A stretch of 64,000 nt of DNA from Poriferisodalis sp965214215 (GTDB lineage: Bacteria; Actinomycetota; Acidimicrobiia; Acidimicrobiales; Poriferisodalaceae): contig NZ_CBDCBD010000002.1 in NCBI RefSeq assembly GCF_965214215.1, positions 372,001 to 436,000 of the forward strand, written 5' to 3'. The stretch's first letter is position 1; every line of letters begins with the position of its first letter. The position numbers and the translations under genes are program-made. Positions 63,777 to 64,000 of the stretch are shown here, piece by piece. Below the pieces are notes generated by a model. It did no database searches. It was not told the DNA's origin and was given only the letters and a program-made list of their open reading frames with translations.

Positions 63777-64000
63777 CCGCACGGCACACAGCCGGGCTCA
63801 GTGCCCGCCACACGTCGAGATTGACTCGGTCGTGGTCGCCGCCACAGGGCTCGAGGGCGATCGTGGGCAGTGACTACTGGCGTGCGCCGATCAAGCCCTG
63901 CGCTGGCGGCGAGCCCTGGCCACGTAGTGCGAGCCCGAAATTCGCTTGGCGGCGGGGCCCGCTGAACCTACGTTGGCCCTCAGCACGGGGTGCCGCTTCG

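Overview
The window is G+C-rich, densely coded DNA from an actinobacterium. It most likely belongs to Acidimicrobiia or a near relative; that placement is inferred from gene content, not from any rRNA. Supporting points are the pair of F420 genes cofD-cofE, a biotin carboxylase fused to its biotin carrier, a long hibernation factor, an RF2 gene without a frameshift site, and secreted proteins with GYWLV-type repeats. The order secA-hpf-comF, ahcY, sugar isomerase, Trm112, phosphomannomutase, then the GT2/DUF5719-like pair, cofDE, NDP-sugar transferase, LCP protein, lpdA, birA and the biotin carboxylase recalls one large region of the Mycobacterium chromosome (recalled from memory, not checked by search).

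Layout. 1-5 kb: a partial RNA phosphodiesterase, a VOC-domain stub, a dienelactone hydrolase-like enzyme, an acyl-CoA dehydrogenase, a small zincin, an EthD protein and an MFS transporter, then a crotonase on the minus strand. 5.9-17.4 kb: a long minus-strand block with manB, a Trm112 protein, a sugar-phosphate isomerase, ahcY, comF, hpf, secA, prfB and ftsEX. 17.6-19.2 kb: a KamA-like radical SAM gene with an A+T-rich first third. 19.2-33.5 kb: envelope genes (two ~1100-residue membrane glycosyltransferase-like proteins, a DUF5719-like protein and a SpoIID/CWB2 protein) with ftsH and a thioredoxin-like gene among them. 33.6-42.9 kb: gmd, cofD, cofE, an NDP-sugar transferase, ugd, an LCP ligase and an LpdA-like flavoprotein, which supply activated sugars, cofactor F420 and polymer attachment. 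43-48.7 kb: a rhodanese-MoeB fusion, a sirtuin, an unknown gene, pepA and birA. 48.9-58.2 kb: the biotin carboxylase that BirA would modify, a polyprenyl-phosphate-type GT2, a four-gene ABC-2 exporter operon, an HpaB-family protein and a second crotonase.

58.2-63.8 kb is accessory in character: about 0.9 kb without a confident gene, a run of ten C, a 1503-residue secreted Calx-beta repeat protein, and a decayed repeat past its stop. The last 224 bases hold nothing I can call.

The most unusual observation is a family of four intergenic elements of 69-73 bp (13.1, 36.4, 38.5 and 50.7 kb). They share a near-identical core and paired arms whose sequence varies while pairing is mostly kept. A second, looser intergenic repeat occurs three times (4.9, 47.7 and 57.2 kb). 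I saw no tRNA, rRNA, CRISPR array, insertion sequence or origin.
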